A stretch of DNA of 64,000 nucleotides from Corythucha ciliata (lineage: Eukaryota; Arthropoda; Insecta; Hemiptera; Tingidae), in the NCBI GenBank assembly GCA_038030265.1, contig CM075941.1, positions 36,332,164 through 36,396,163 of the forward strand. Reading direction: 5' to 3'. This document shows, one piece after another, positions 36,191-46,344 of the stretch. Within the stretch, counting starts at the first letter, position 1. Every line of letters starts with the position of its first letter. The notes under the pieces are model-generated. The model was not told where the DNA came from. It saw only the letters and a list, made by a program, of their open reading frames with translations, and did not search any database. Made by a program: the position numbers and the translations under genes.

Positions 36191-37662
36191 TTTTTTTTTT
36201 TTTTTTTTGGGGGTGCCGTCCCGGCCAAGCCGAGCCCGGCGACGCCAAGGCCACCAATTGGGCCCCTACGCCATACCCAACGGGTCCCGGACTCGGAGGG
36301 GCTAGCACGGCTCCTCAAACCTCCTCACTCTCCCCAGAAAATCCAGTACTCGGACCCCTTGAGTCCTGGAAAATTCCAGGTCGGTCAACCTGTCCCTCCC
36401 AAATATTGCAAACCTCGCTGCCGCAAACCCCTCACACTCTCTCACTAAATGACCCGTTGTCTCCTCCTCCACTCCTCACCTCTCACATGTGGGATCCTCT
36501 ATTAGCCCCATCATGTGCAAGTGTCTCTGAACTGCAAAGTGCCCGGTAAATATTCCCACTATCTTTCTAGTTTGCTTTCGCCCTAACCCTACCAGCCACT
36601 TTGTCGTGTTGGCATCATACCTTTTAATGCCCTCTTTCGCTTGTCTGCAGTGATCCTCTGCTTCCCATCGTGCCTGGGCTTCAGCTTTCGCCCAACCCCG
36701 AATTTCACTGAGTCCTACTTCCCTTGCTATCCCCACCACCGGTTCTGGGCCGACATACTCTGTCATGGCCCCCGTCTTAGCCAGCTTGTCTGCTCTCTCA
36801 TTCCCCGGGATGCCAGCATGGCCTGGTACCCACCCCAATGTAACCGTGTTACCCTCCGTCAGCAGTGCCGATATACTGGCTCTACAGCCCCCCACCGCCC
36901 CCGACTTGACCACCGGCCTGGAAATGGCCCCGAGGGCGGCTCGGCTGTCCGAGTATATCGTTATTCGCTTATCTGTCACACCTTTCCGTCTCAGTTCGAT
37001 TGCACAAGCCTCTATGGCCGCAACCTCCGCCTGGAACACCGTCGCATATTTCCCCAGCGTCAGGCTCTCTTCCACCCCCATTCCGGGGATGTATATGCCT
37101 GACCCCGCCTTCCCTTTCCCGGTTCCAATTTTTGAACCGTCCGTAAAACACTTAATCTCATCTGTATCCCCCCCTTGCCCGGTCTCCCGGGATAGTTTGA
37201 CCCCGATCGTCTTTCCAAAGTCCCCTTGTTTAACCATTTGATCCGATCTCATGCCCGTGGACGGTGCCACTCTGCGCATGTGTTCTCGTATCCCCCCCTT
37301 TCCTACCTCCCCTGACATACAGTCCAATCTGTATACCGTTTCCATAGCCCGTGCCTGCAGTTCAAGGCTTAAGGGTTTTAGTCCTAGCATTACCTCCATC
37401 GGTCTTGTTGGTGTCGTTCTGAACGCCCCTAGGGTCGCCAGACAGGCCAGCCTTTGCACTCTGTCCAGTTTAGCTGCGTTTCCCTTTTTATTCGCCGCCC
37501 TCCACCAAACCATGGCCCCGTAAAGGATCCTTGGTCGGATAATCCCCGTGTACAACCATAGGGTCATTTTGGGGTTCAGGCCCCATGTTTTCCCCACCAC
37601 CCTTCTAACCTGACAAAAGGTGCCCATCGCCTTTTGATAAGTTTCCCGTACCCGGTTCCCGT
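36191..37662 (-). mobile_element. 5'-truncated LINE inserted between the 987-bp repeats
   Basis: On the minus strand it ends in an A18 tract (36191-36208 as T). It begins abruptly at 37662, inside the ORF2 thumb region, so ~70% of a full element is missing. A long frame to 36476 encodes the connector (LDRVQRLACLATLGAFRTTP) and an RNase H with CFTDGSK, QAEVAAIEA, IYSDSRAAL and GWVPGHAGIPGNERAD. After DPTCER a frameshift breaks the His/Cys tail. The RNase H places it in the I/R1-like group. It is much better preserved than the LINE at 26.5-31.3 kb, so younger. Confidence 0.9.
36476..37662 (-). CDS. LINE ORF2 C-terminal part: thumb/connector and RNase H
   Basis: This is an open stretch of ~395 codons on the minus strand. 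The first ~8 codons of the longest frame (MHSWIRVR) come from the flanking repeat, not the LINE; true LINE coding starts about GNRVRETYQK. The RNase H catalytic acidic residues are visible in FTDGS, the E of QAEVAAIE, YSDS and the D of NERAD, so the domain could fold. Without fingers and palm it cannot reverse-transcribe. It stops at a frameshift directly in the zinc-finger-like tail. Confidence 0.85.
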
Positions 37663-38649
37663 GCCGTACCCTGATCCAACTGTGCACTTCACACCCGTAC
37701 TACAACGCGGGCGTTTCGGTCGGTGCGCGGTTTGTTGAACGCACACCACCCACACGCGTTTGTTGAACGCCCACACGAAGCTGAGTACGCCGTGTCACAG
37801 CTAGCCGACGTCTTATATATCAAAATGGGCAATAGCTAGATTCGAACCCGGGCCCGTTGGGTTGTGAAAGCGAGTATTGTATCCATTACACAAAGTGCTG
37901 GGCACATGGCCAGCAGACGGAAATATTCGTATTCAGCTTAAAAAAAAAAAAAAAAAAAAACTATCGAGTGAGATTATGAATATGTTCCTACGGTTGGATT
38001 CATGTCCCAAATACGGGAATTCCCCACTGAGGGTAACCGCCCCTGGCAGACTCGCAGACGCCGGCCGACGCACATATTCACGTCCCAAGTATTTTGACTG
38101 CCCACTGAGGGCAAACGCCCCTGGCAGACACTCATATCCGTATTCAGCTCTAAAACGCCTACCAAACGAGCCAGGTTATAAGACTATTTAACCTTTGACG
38201 GGAAATCAACTGCGGCGATTAAAACATGGTGTATGATTTGCAATCCAAGAAAGTATTCATTCCATTTCTGCGTAAAGCCAACTCAGTCATTTTTGTCAGC
38301 CTTTCGAAGATTCATCTCCAGAAGAGGCAAGCCATTCAAAATGTACACAGACATACACCGCCACCACCTTTAAGGGAGCTGCCAATCAATTCCGACTGTT
38401 ACAAGAACTTGTAGTTCAATCTCAGGATGGCCTGGAGGCTATTCAAAATTTTGCAAGCAGCAGTGAAGCGCCGCTGTGAGGATCTCCCTGCTTTCCGGAA
38501 TTCTCCTTCATTGCCCGACTCATCGTCCATTACGACTCTCCTTCGTTCTGCTCGGAGGGACTTTCGTGACAGCGTTATTAATGCAAAGAAGGCCTATAAT
38601 GATTATTTACTGAAAAATACCAGTGATTTTAACAAAACGGTATGGAGGG
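37663..38649. repeat. 987-bp direct repeat, copy 2
   Basis: This is the right-hand copy of 35204-36190. It continues without a break into the rest of the CR1-like LINE (GTGGTCAAGGGCGAG), showing that the CR1-like LINE was the target. Confidence 0.95.
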
Positions 38650-40401
38650 TGGTCAAGGGCGAGATGCCGATGGGGGGTCGGGGTTCATCAGGTCCTGTCG
38701 GTGCTCTGGATGCCGATTCTTTCAATAAGTTTTTCATTAACGCGGCCGCCTCTGGCGTTGATTCGTTGCCCGTATCTCCTTCCAGTTTCCATGGGTTCCT
38801 GCGCTCTGTCTTCCGCTCTTCGTTCTCCCTGAGGAGTGTTTCGGTCGAGGATGTTCTAAGATCTATCGTGAGAATGAGGAATTCGTCAGCGTTCGATTAC
38901 CACTGGTAATCGTTTACACGTCGAAATTGTGAAGTCCTCAGCCGACTTCAATGCTAAGCTACTTACTACAATAATCAACGGGTTATTCGAGACCGGATAT
39001 TTCCCTGACTGTTTGAAGATCTCAGTTGTTACCCCGGTACCAAAAAAGGGGAATCACACTTACAGCGACTTTCGGCCGATCTCAATCATCCCGGTTTTTA
39101 CTCGGATAGTCGAACGTCTCGTCCTTGCTCAATTGCAGGAGTTCCTCACAGGATTTTCGCTGAAAATCCTGGGTTCAGAACCCACTCAGGGCCACTCTAC
39201 CTCGCTCGCGGCGATCCGCTTATTGCAGGCTGCTCTGTCTGGCCTCGAGTCGCGCTCCAAGGTGGGTCTCAGGCTGTTCGATTTTTCCCGGGTATTCGAC
39301 TCAATTGACGTCGAGATCCTCTCCGCCAAACTTTGGTACTACGGATTCGATGAGCTTTCTTTCCGGTTTCTGCACTCATACCTTGTCGGCTGGCTGCAGT
39401 GCATGTCGATGAGGGTTTCAGGTCGGGCCTTGCTTCGACTGTGGACCTTGGGGTGAGGCAGGGCTCTATCGTCGGTCCCTTTCCATTTCTCATTTACGTC
39501 AACTACTTATGTTTGGCCCCCGCTTCAATGCCCTTCTCTGAGATATTTCTTTATGCAGATGATACGACTGTACTTCGGTGATTCAGAGGTCGAACTTTCT
39601 TGTGAATTGGGTGTTGCTACGTCACTAATCCAATCGTGGTGTCAGGCTAACCGTCTTCTCCTTAATGCCGGTAAAACTCAGGACTTGATTTTTGACCTCA
39701 AAGGGCCGCAAAAGGTTGTCAATTTTCTTGGGCTCTACATCGATTCTCGCCTGTCTTGGGACAAGCACGTTGACCGCCTTTCTTCCCAACTATCTAGAGC
39801 AAAATTTGTACTTCGTCGCCTGAAGAACGTCGTGTCTCTGGAGTCACTGCGACTGGTTTTCTTTGGGCTATTTTACTTCCGGATGACGTACGGGATTCTT
39901 GCCTGGGGTAATTCCGCGGGGACCGCAAAAATCGGTGCGGACTGCTCCCGCGCCAGTCGTGCCGTGGGTCGTTCAGGAAGCAGGTGGTGTTGACGGTGTA
40001 TGGCGCATTATATCCTCGGAATTCTGCTTTTTGTGAGGTCTCACCTGGCTGAGTTTCTTCCCAACTCCGCCTCTCATAATTACTCGACGCGTCATGCTAA
40101 ATGACCTGGCTGTCCCACTAGTGCGACTGGCAACTTCTGCCCAGACGAACCCATACTCCGTGGGTGTGGGGCTTCACAATACGCTCCCAATCTCCCTCAA
40201 GGACCCCGGCGTCTCGCTGGCCAAATTTAAGCACCAGACTCGCCAGCTCATCCTCGATTTTGAGCCGTACTCGATCGATGAGCTCCTCAGTGCCCATCGA
40301 TCTGAAGGCAACGCTGCGGGACGACATTCATTGTTTTGACAATGCCTTGCAAAATTATTGTGCTGGCAATAAACTATTATTATTAGATTATTATTATTAT
40401 T
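38427..40401 (+). pseudogene. CR1/L2-like LINE ORF2: reverse transcriptase, broken
   Basis: Collinear frames give a linker (RRDFRDSVINAKKAYNDYLL), then RT blocks ISVVTPVPKKGNHTYSDFRP, a diverged FDFSRVFDSID, GVRQGSIVGP, the catalytic FLYADDTTVL, NAGKTQ, and VNFLGLYIDSRLSWDKHV. The C-terminus has GVGLHNTLP and a YSIDELLSAH motif seen in CR1/L2-type elements. A stop at 38907 and frameshifts near 39455, 39580 and 39990 break it. There is no RNase H. The 3' end is an (ATT)n tail at about 40372-40401, as in CR1/L2-like LINEs. A duplicate of its first ~220 bp lies at 35968-36190. Confidence 0.8.
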
Positions 40402-40626
40402 CAAAGGCCATATTAAAATATACTTATATTATACCACCTTAAGCTCCACACATGGGAAGCTTATGGAAACCCAATGTCAAGTCAGTTAATCACCATTTAC
40501 GTCGTTCTATGGGTTCTCACGTCCTTACGTATTTAAATTTGTTATACACTTCTTACTGAAATAAAGGCAATAGTCAATTCCCGGCCACTTTGCCCATTTT
40601 CCAGGGATCCCACAAATTTCTCATTT

Positions 40627-40926
40627 CTATCTCCAGTTCACTTCCTTATCGGCTGTCCCTTTACAAAATTCCCAGAACCTGACCAAGGCGGCATTCAAGA
40701 CAACCAACTTCGGCAATGGGAACTCGTGCAACGCCTATTCCAGACGTTTTGGAGACAGTGGACCAGAGAATACTTATCCGAACACCAAGTCAAACAAAAA
40801 TGGAAAACGAGTCAAGACAACATCATGATCGACACACTCGCTTTAATTTTTGCGACAATGCCCCCGTTCTTTAGTAGCGACTTGGACGAGCCATTGCCAA
40901 AATATCTCCCTACCAATCATCGATGA
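40627..40926 (+). pseudogene. BEL/Pao retrotransposon fragment (integrase end, DUF5641-like)
   Basis: The plus-strand frame reads LSPVHFLIGCP, then PEPDQ, then QLRQWELVQRLFQTFWRQW and YLSEHQVKQKW. This order (GHFLIG block followed by a W-rich 'FW.RW..EYL' block) is the C-terminal end of BEL/Pao polyproteins. It drifts after about 40860. No LTRs were seen nearby. Confidence 0.8.
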
Positions 40927-40929
40927 CGA

Positions 40930-41335
40930 CCAATGTGGGCGGAATGAACCGCGCCTTTTTATCTTATCGGTTCCTGTCCTTGTTTTTTTGTGTGTTATGT
41001 GTTATCATTCATTCGTTCCCAGTTCTAGTTCGATGTAACATACATCAACGTGCAGTAATAAATGCAGTGTTTCATTTATTTTTTACTCGTTCAGGACTAT
41101 CATAAATTCCTCACCACATTAGTTGATCACTTCAGGATAATGCTACTCTCTAATAATATTTTGAATTGTCTCTCAGCATTATTTTCTCAGTGTCACTCAA
41201 CATTCACGTACCCGAGGAGAATCAACTTTTCTATAGCTGCCGCAGATTATTTCCCCCTGCCAATCGAATTGGAGAGGCTTGAGACTGACGTCATTGGTAG
41301 TCCTCCTGCAGCTGTCACCATCAGAACGCCTGATT
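40930..41335. other. No gene recognised
   Basis: Short frames only, between the BEL/Pao fragment and the next inverted-repeat element. Confidence 0.4.
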
Positions 41336-43005
41336 TTTAGCGCTAGAGCAGCAGAACAAGCTAATTTTGAAATTGACAGTTATGGATGCACAAATGTCAC
41401 AGCTAAATAACAATTAATAATGTACTGGGTCCAGCAGAAAGGCGCTTGGAACTGCTCCTGACTTTAGTGAAAGACGAGAATGCACCGAGGTGTGGTCCAG
41501 TCTCCGTTTCGACCTCATACTTTCAGTTATCCACGGCCCAACCACTCGCCATACTCGGCTCAATAGACGAATTCACGGTCGGTGATACCCGAAGTTTTCC
41601 GAGCGTTTCCGAGGTCGGCCGTTATCGTATTATCTTTGTCGAACCATTTCTGTCGTTCAGCGCATTGTTTACAGTGGTGATTTCTCAGTTTTTTTCAATT
41701 TTTATCCGGAATAATGATGCCAGGAGCGGTAATTCTATTATTGTATTGTCAAATATTGTAAAATACATGTGACTTCAATACTTCTGAACGGTACTCGAGC
41801 TGCCATCTCCTATGTTTAGACACACGGACGATTGACGGGTTAGTTGCTAAGAAATCGAAATATCAAACATTTGTTCATTCATTCCATTCGTGCCATATTT
41901 CAAGGGACCCGTACACAATCAATCTTTATGTCAACTTAGTTTACAAATTTGCGAGTTGACAACCAAGTTGACTGTCTGTGGGGGGTTGTCAACACACGGG
42001 CGACTTACAAAAGTTACAAATTTGTAGGAAGTTTATATAGCAACATGAGCTGAACTGGTTTAAAATCTACACAACTTGCAAAACTTGGAAATTTTTTAGG
42101 TTTCGAGGGCCGCCCGAAAAGAGCTAAATTTGTAAACTAAAGTGGTCCATACATGATCAACCTGGTTGTCAACTTAGTTAATAAAATTCGTGTTGACAAC
42201 CCAGTTAACTGCATGTATGGAAGTTGATGGTTGAAATTTCGAATTCACTTGGCTACTAACAGTCAACTTAGTTGTAAACACGCAATGTTCAACAACACAT
42301 TTTACAACCCACGTTGATCGTGTATGGCCCACTTTCACCAGCGAAATTGATCGCGGTTAAAATTGATATACATTTTTTTCCAATAGCGACCAATATGAAT
42401 TCATTCATTAGAAGAATTCATGATTAGTTGTTGACCGTGATTAAAAAAGTTGGTGAAGACGGTGGCCCCAAGTTGACAATTAGGTTGATCGTGTATTTGC
42501 CCCACTCATTCATTCGAAACTCTATTTGCCTTGTAGAAAACACTCTACTACGAAGCTACAAAGTCTTCAGAGGTTTACATGTACAACTTAATTAATTACG
42601 GAACAAAAATGAGGAAAATATTAGCGAACTTACGAGGTAGTTTAAACGTTCCGTCACGAATGTGGTTCGACACTTTTGGTATCACCTCTTATCGTAACTG
42701 GTCAGCTGTCGCGCGCATGTGCCAACTCCGGCCTTGAAATCGTCTATTGCCGGGCTGAGGAGATCAGGACTGAGTAGCTCTAATAGCAGAAAGTCTGAGG
42801 TCGAAATAGAGAATGGACCGCAAAACAGTGCATTCTCGTGATTGTCCGGTGGGTTGAACCCAAAATAACTGAATCGTTCTTTGTTGAACGAATTCACGAA
42901 AAACAGTGATTAGGTACCGAAGATCTGGGGCACCTCTTGAAATTCCCTTGATTCAGAACCGTTAATTTTAAAATTATCACGATTTAGTGCTCTAGGGTGA
43001 GCAAT
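41336..43005. mobile_element. Second long-inverted-repeat element, ~1.67 kb, with MITE-like core
   Basis: Left-arm phrases CTAGAGCA, AATTTTGAAATTGACAG, ACGAGAATGCACCGAG, TTTCGACCTCATACTTTC and CAATAGACGA (41340-41590) recur in reverse complement at about 42990-42690 (for example ACGAGAATGCACTGTT and TTTCGACCTCAGACTTTC). The arms are diverged by roughly a quarter. The centre is a separate inverted-repeat cluster (41890-42510). No transposase frame is visible. Confidence 0.6.
41890..42510. mobile_element. Nested MITE cluster with GTTGTCAACTTAGTT repeats
   Basis: Words of the type GATCAACCTGGTTGTCAACT occur at about 41920, 42155 and, inverted, at about 42310 and 42475 (GGTTGATCGTGTAT). The outermost pair, GGACCCGTACACAATCAATC and the inverse of GGTTGATCGTGTATTTGCCCC, would bound a ~615-bp unit. 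An inner pair starting TGGTCCATACATGATCAACC and its inverse near 42337 suggests one MITE inside another copy. Confidence 0.55.
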
Positions 43006-43318
43006 TGGGAGTAAAAGGACGTCACTACACTTATCCATTCTCTTTTTTCAAAGCATTTCCCCTTTCATGAACACTATGAACAACAGATTTAGCCTTATCA
43101 GTTGAGAAGGGCATATTGCAGAATCGATGGTAGCTCATTTTCTGTAAAATAGACTGTCAGGATAAGGGTTGCTGTATTGGAAACGTGGAGAGCTAACGCA
43201 TGGCAAATTACGAGTTCAAATAAAATAACGTCATGAATTGGTTACCTACTTATTTATAACAGTAACATTTAATACAAAAATCCATGCCCACCAAACATCA
43301 ACTGTTCCAAAACTAATC

Positions 43319-43350
<32 letters not shown>

Positions 43351-43876
43351 CTCTCTTTCTTCATCTACTTGTTCGCTTATTTATTCCTATAATATCCGTG
43401 GAGCCCTCTCTTGGGATCAAATGTTCACATCACTGTACGGGGCTGGAGGTAGGCTTGTATACTGATTTATCTTTGGCGCAAGGGAGAAATAGATTCACCT
43501 GTCGGAAGAACTTGTCTGAAGGGAGCGTACAATCAGAAAGGAGTTGCGAGGTTGCGAGTTCTTTTGCACTTCAAGAGGAGTAAGCGTTATGATTGCTATA
43601 TTGGACGTACTTTATATATACCCCAATCAGTCCCAATGAACGTGTCACTGCATAATTATGTCCTATTGCTGTTGACTGAGTGATAACTCTTCATTTTTAT
43701 TATTTTAAAACCACACGAATCAAACATTCCACGTTTTATTAGCAGCTCCGTCACGCCACTTCGGTTAGTTCGGGTCGGATTCACTTTTATAGCGTTTCCC
43801 ATTTGCTCGAAATGCTGCTTGCTTAAAATCATTCTTCTCCATTAACATAATAGTACAGTAAAATTATTATTTTACA
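43006..43876. other. No gene recognised; T30 tract
   Basis: An uninterrupted T30 run lies at 43321-43350. No AATAAA on the complementary strand lies at the proper distance, so it is not clearly a retroposon tail. Nothing else was seen. Confidence 0.4.
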
Positions 43877-44515
43877 CAGACAGTCAAAAGAACAGGAGAA
43901 CTTTTGGTGCAACTGGAAGGAACTGTCCAAAGCAGCAAGTCAAATCAAGTATGATTTTCACTCTACTGGTAGGTCCACGTACTGGCCAACGGACACCAAT
44001 AAAAAGCCAGATCTGATTGATTTTTTCATGTCAAGAGGTATTTCAAGCGGCTACATAAATGTGGAAGACAACAATGACTTGGTATCTGACCACTCACCAG
44101 TCATCCTAACAGTAAGTGAGTCCGTGATACTCAAGGAAGATGTGCCAAAATTGTTTAACAACAAAACATGCTGGTCCTGATTTTGGGCAAAAACTGGAAT
44201 CGTCAATCGAACTAAAAGTTCACTTGAAATTCCCTCAACAACTCGAGGACGAACTGGACATCTTCGTTGAAAAGGCACAGAAAGCAGCATGGCACAGCTC
44301 TCCAGCAAGCCAAAAAATCAACTGTGTGAAACAAAATGTGTCATGTACTCTTGAAGTGAGAAATTTGCTATATGCAAAGCGAAAAGTAAGGAAAAAATGG
44401 ATGAATAATAGAACGCCTGAAAACAAAAACATACTGAACAAGTGCTGCCATCAAATAAAGAAACTGATTAGAACAGTAACAAACGAAACAATAAGCAATT
44501 GTTTAAGCACATTAA
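43877..44515 (+). pseudogene. Jockey-type LINE, 5' segment (end of endonuclease and linker)
   Basis: The frame around 43960-44110 reads STGRSTYWPTD, KPDLIDFFMSRGISSGY and LVSDHSPVILT. SDHSPV is the catalytic His/Asp end of LINE apurinic-type endonucleases, and the phrase order is that of the Jockey clade. A linker follows (44150-44515) to SNCLSTL. The element is 5' truncated within the endonuclease. At 44512-44515 the TTAA is the piggyBac target; the same reading frame resumes at 53971. Confidence 0.85.
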
Positions 44516-44657
44516 CCCATTAGGGACGAGAGGTTCGAATGTTCGAAAATACCATTTTTTTCTTTATAATCGAACTCTAGTAACTACATGAAACATGGAA
44601 AAAATTTGTTTTAATCGAAAAAATGCGAGGGGGCGGCGCAAGAGGGTGGTACATATA

Positions 44658-44898
44658 AGTTACATCCCCCAAATCAGCTTAGATCAGGAATTCATCAGAC
44701 GCTGCATCATCGAATTTCCTTTTCCCACGGCTTTTCCTTTTAATCTTCATTTTCCCTTTCCTTCTTTTTTCTCTTCAGTCTAAGCTCGACCGGTGCATTG
44801 TAAACTTCTAAACCACCACTGAACTTGTGTAATTTTCCTTCCAATAAAAACTTTGTAATTTTTTTAAAAACGAATTTGGTCAATCTCCAAATTTAAGT
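44658..44898 (+). repeat. 5' LTR of errantivirus-like element (241 bp)
   Basis: It begins AGTTACATCC and ends TTTAAGT, and is identical by eye to the 3' LTR. TATA precedes it at 44654-44657. A polyadenylation signal AATAAA lies at 44843-44848. It would supply promoter and poly(A) site for the element's RNA. Confidence 0.97.
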
Positions 44899-44914
44899 GG
44901 CGCAGTCGGTAGGA
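44898..44914 (+). promoter_or_regulatory. Primer-binding site, tRNA-Ser type
   Basis: TGGCGCAGTCGGTAGG directly follows the LTR (its T overlaps the LTR's last base). TGGCGCAGTCG primer sites complementary to a serine tRNA are known from 17.6/297-group errantiviruses. It primes minus-strand DNA synthesis. Confidence 0.8.
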
Positions 44915-45303
44915 CCCCTGAAGAAATTCGTGTATAAAATTTCGTCGATTTTAATCGTTAGTCAGGGGTGAACTTAAGGAAAACCAAGTTCGAGCCGCGA
45001 GTAATCTGTGAGAGCATATCACGAAGTTGCCGCGACGTGTGTGTGTGAAGGGTTGAAAAAAGACACTCGGAACAATCCGAATCAATATTCGGAACTCGTA
45101 AAGATTCTGGCAAGAGCATATTGTTAGAATCCAGAGATGAGCATAAGACTGTAAGTTATAGTATTAAGTTAACGAACAATTTAAGTTAATGAACAATTTT
45201 AAGCCATAAAATAGAATATAGTAAATTTAGACAATCAATTTCATTTCTTTCTTTCACCCTCATTCAAAATTCTTATAACTATAATTAATAAATTAAATTA
45301 AAA

Positions 45304-46344
45304 ATGGCTAACGAATTAAAAAGAGAGCATATTGATATGATCCCCGAATTCCATGGAGAACAGGAATTGTTACCTAGATTTTTAGATATTAGTACTAAGG
45401 TCATGAACCAATTTTTCAACCGTAATGAACCTAACAATTTCCAAAATGAATTTCTTGTATCTAGTATTCTTGCAAAAATCAAAGGCCCGGCGGCCGACAT
45501 TTTGCACAACTCACATTTCATTACTTGGGAAGATGTGAAAGAAATCTTAATTAAAAGTTATGCGGATAGGAGAGACTGTTATACTCTAAATTTGCAATTA
45601 TCAGAATTAAAGCAAGAACACAACGAATCCCCTTTCCAATTCTACGATAGAATTCAAAGCTATTTAAACCTTCAAATTTCATATTTTAAAACTAGGGAGG
45701 ATGACGCAATTAAAATACAAATTCTTTCTGAATATGTTCGTAACCTTGCCTTGCGCGTTCTTCTGAGAGGCTTGAGAGACCCTCTGGGTACTTTAATGCG
45801 AACGAAAAATCCCACAGATCTTAATGAAGCCCTAAATATGCTCACGAATGATTTTCAAATTGAATCATCCTCATCTTTTAAGTCCCCAATGGTAATGGTC
45901 AAGAGACCATTCCAAAAACACAATTTTCCACAGCAAAGACTTCACCAAAACGAAAAACCTCGACAAATATTCCAACAAAATAATTCTCAAAACACACAAT
46001 CAAATTACTGGCAACCCCAACAGAATCGATACCAAACTAACCAACAGAACTTTCCGAACCAACAACAGTATAATCGACCCTACCAACAAAATTATCGCCC
46101 TCAATTCCCAACACCTATGAGTGTATCCATACAAAATTCTAATCGTCCTGGCCCATCTCGAAATGGACCTCAATTTAACCAATTAACCACAGAAACGTCT
46201 CAAGAAATAGATGTCCGCTCTAATGAGCATCCAATGGTAAATCAAGCTGAGAGCACAATAGACGAGGGAAATGTAAATTACTTTCAATCTTCGGCCGATT
46301 ATTTTTTAGAGGATGCCGGCCTCACCAACCCAGGGTTCACGTAA
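45304..46344 (+). CDS. gag: Gag of errantivirus-like Ty3/Gypsy element
   Basis: A 346-residue open frame starts ~405 bp after the LTR. The first ~200 residues are a mostly helical, charged region (for example FITWEDVKEILIKSY and KQEHNESPFQFYDRIQSY) as in Ty3/Gypsy capsids. Residues ~205-285 are rich in Gln, Asn and Tyr, and I see no CCHC zinc knuckle, a lack shared by several insect Gypsy Gags. Gag would form the particle that packages element RNA. The stop and the pol start overlap as TAATG, with pol one base back, so Pol could be made by reinitiation or a -1 frameshift. Confidence 0.92.
   Translation: MANELKREHIDMIPEFHGEQELLPRFLDISTKVMNQFFNRNEPNNFQNEFLVSSILAKIKGPAADILHNSHFITWEDVKEILIKSYADRRDCYTLNLQLSELKQEHNESPFQFYDRIQSYLNLQISYFKTREDDAIKIQILSEYVRNLALRVLLRGLRDPLGTLMRTKNPTDLNEALNMLTNDFQIESSSSFKSPMVMVKRPFQKHNFPQQRLHQNEKPRQIFQQNNSQNTQSNYWQPQQNRYQTNQQNFPNQQQYNRPYQQNYRPQFPTPMSVSIQNSNRPGPSRNGPQFNQLTTETSQEIDVRSNEHPMVNQAESTIDEGNVNYFQSSADYFLEDAGLTNPGFT

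Noticed and set aside
44595..44783. Short frame running into the 5' LTR, repeated at 51784-51972
   Set aside because: It is the LTR sequence read by chance in both copies, not a gene.
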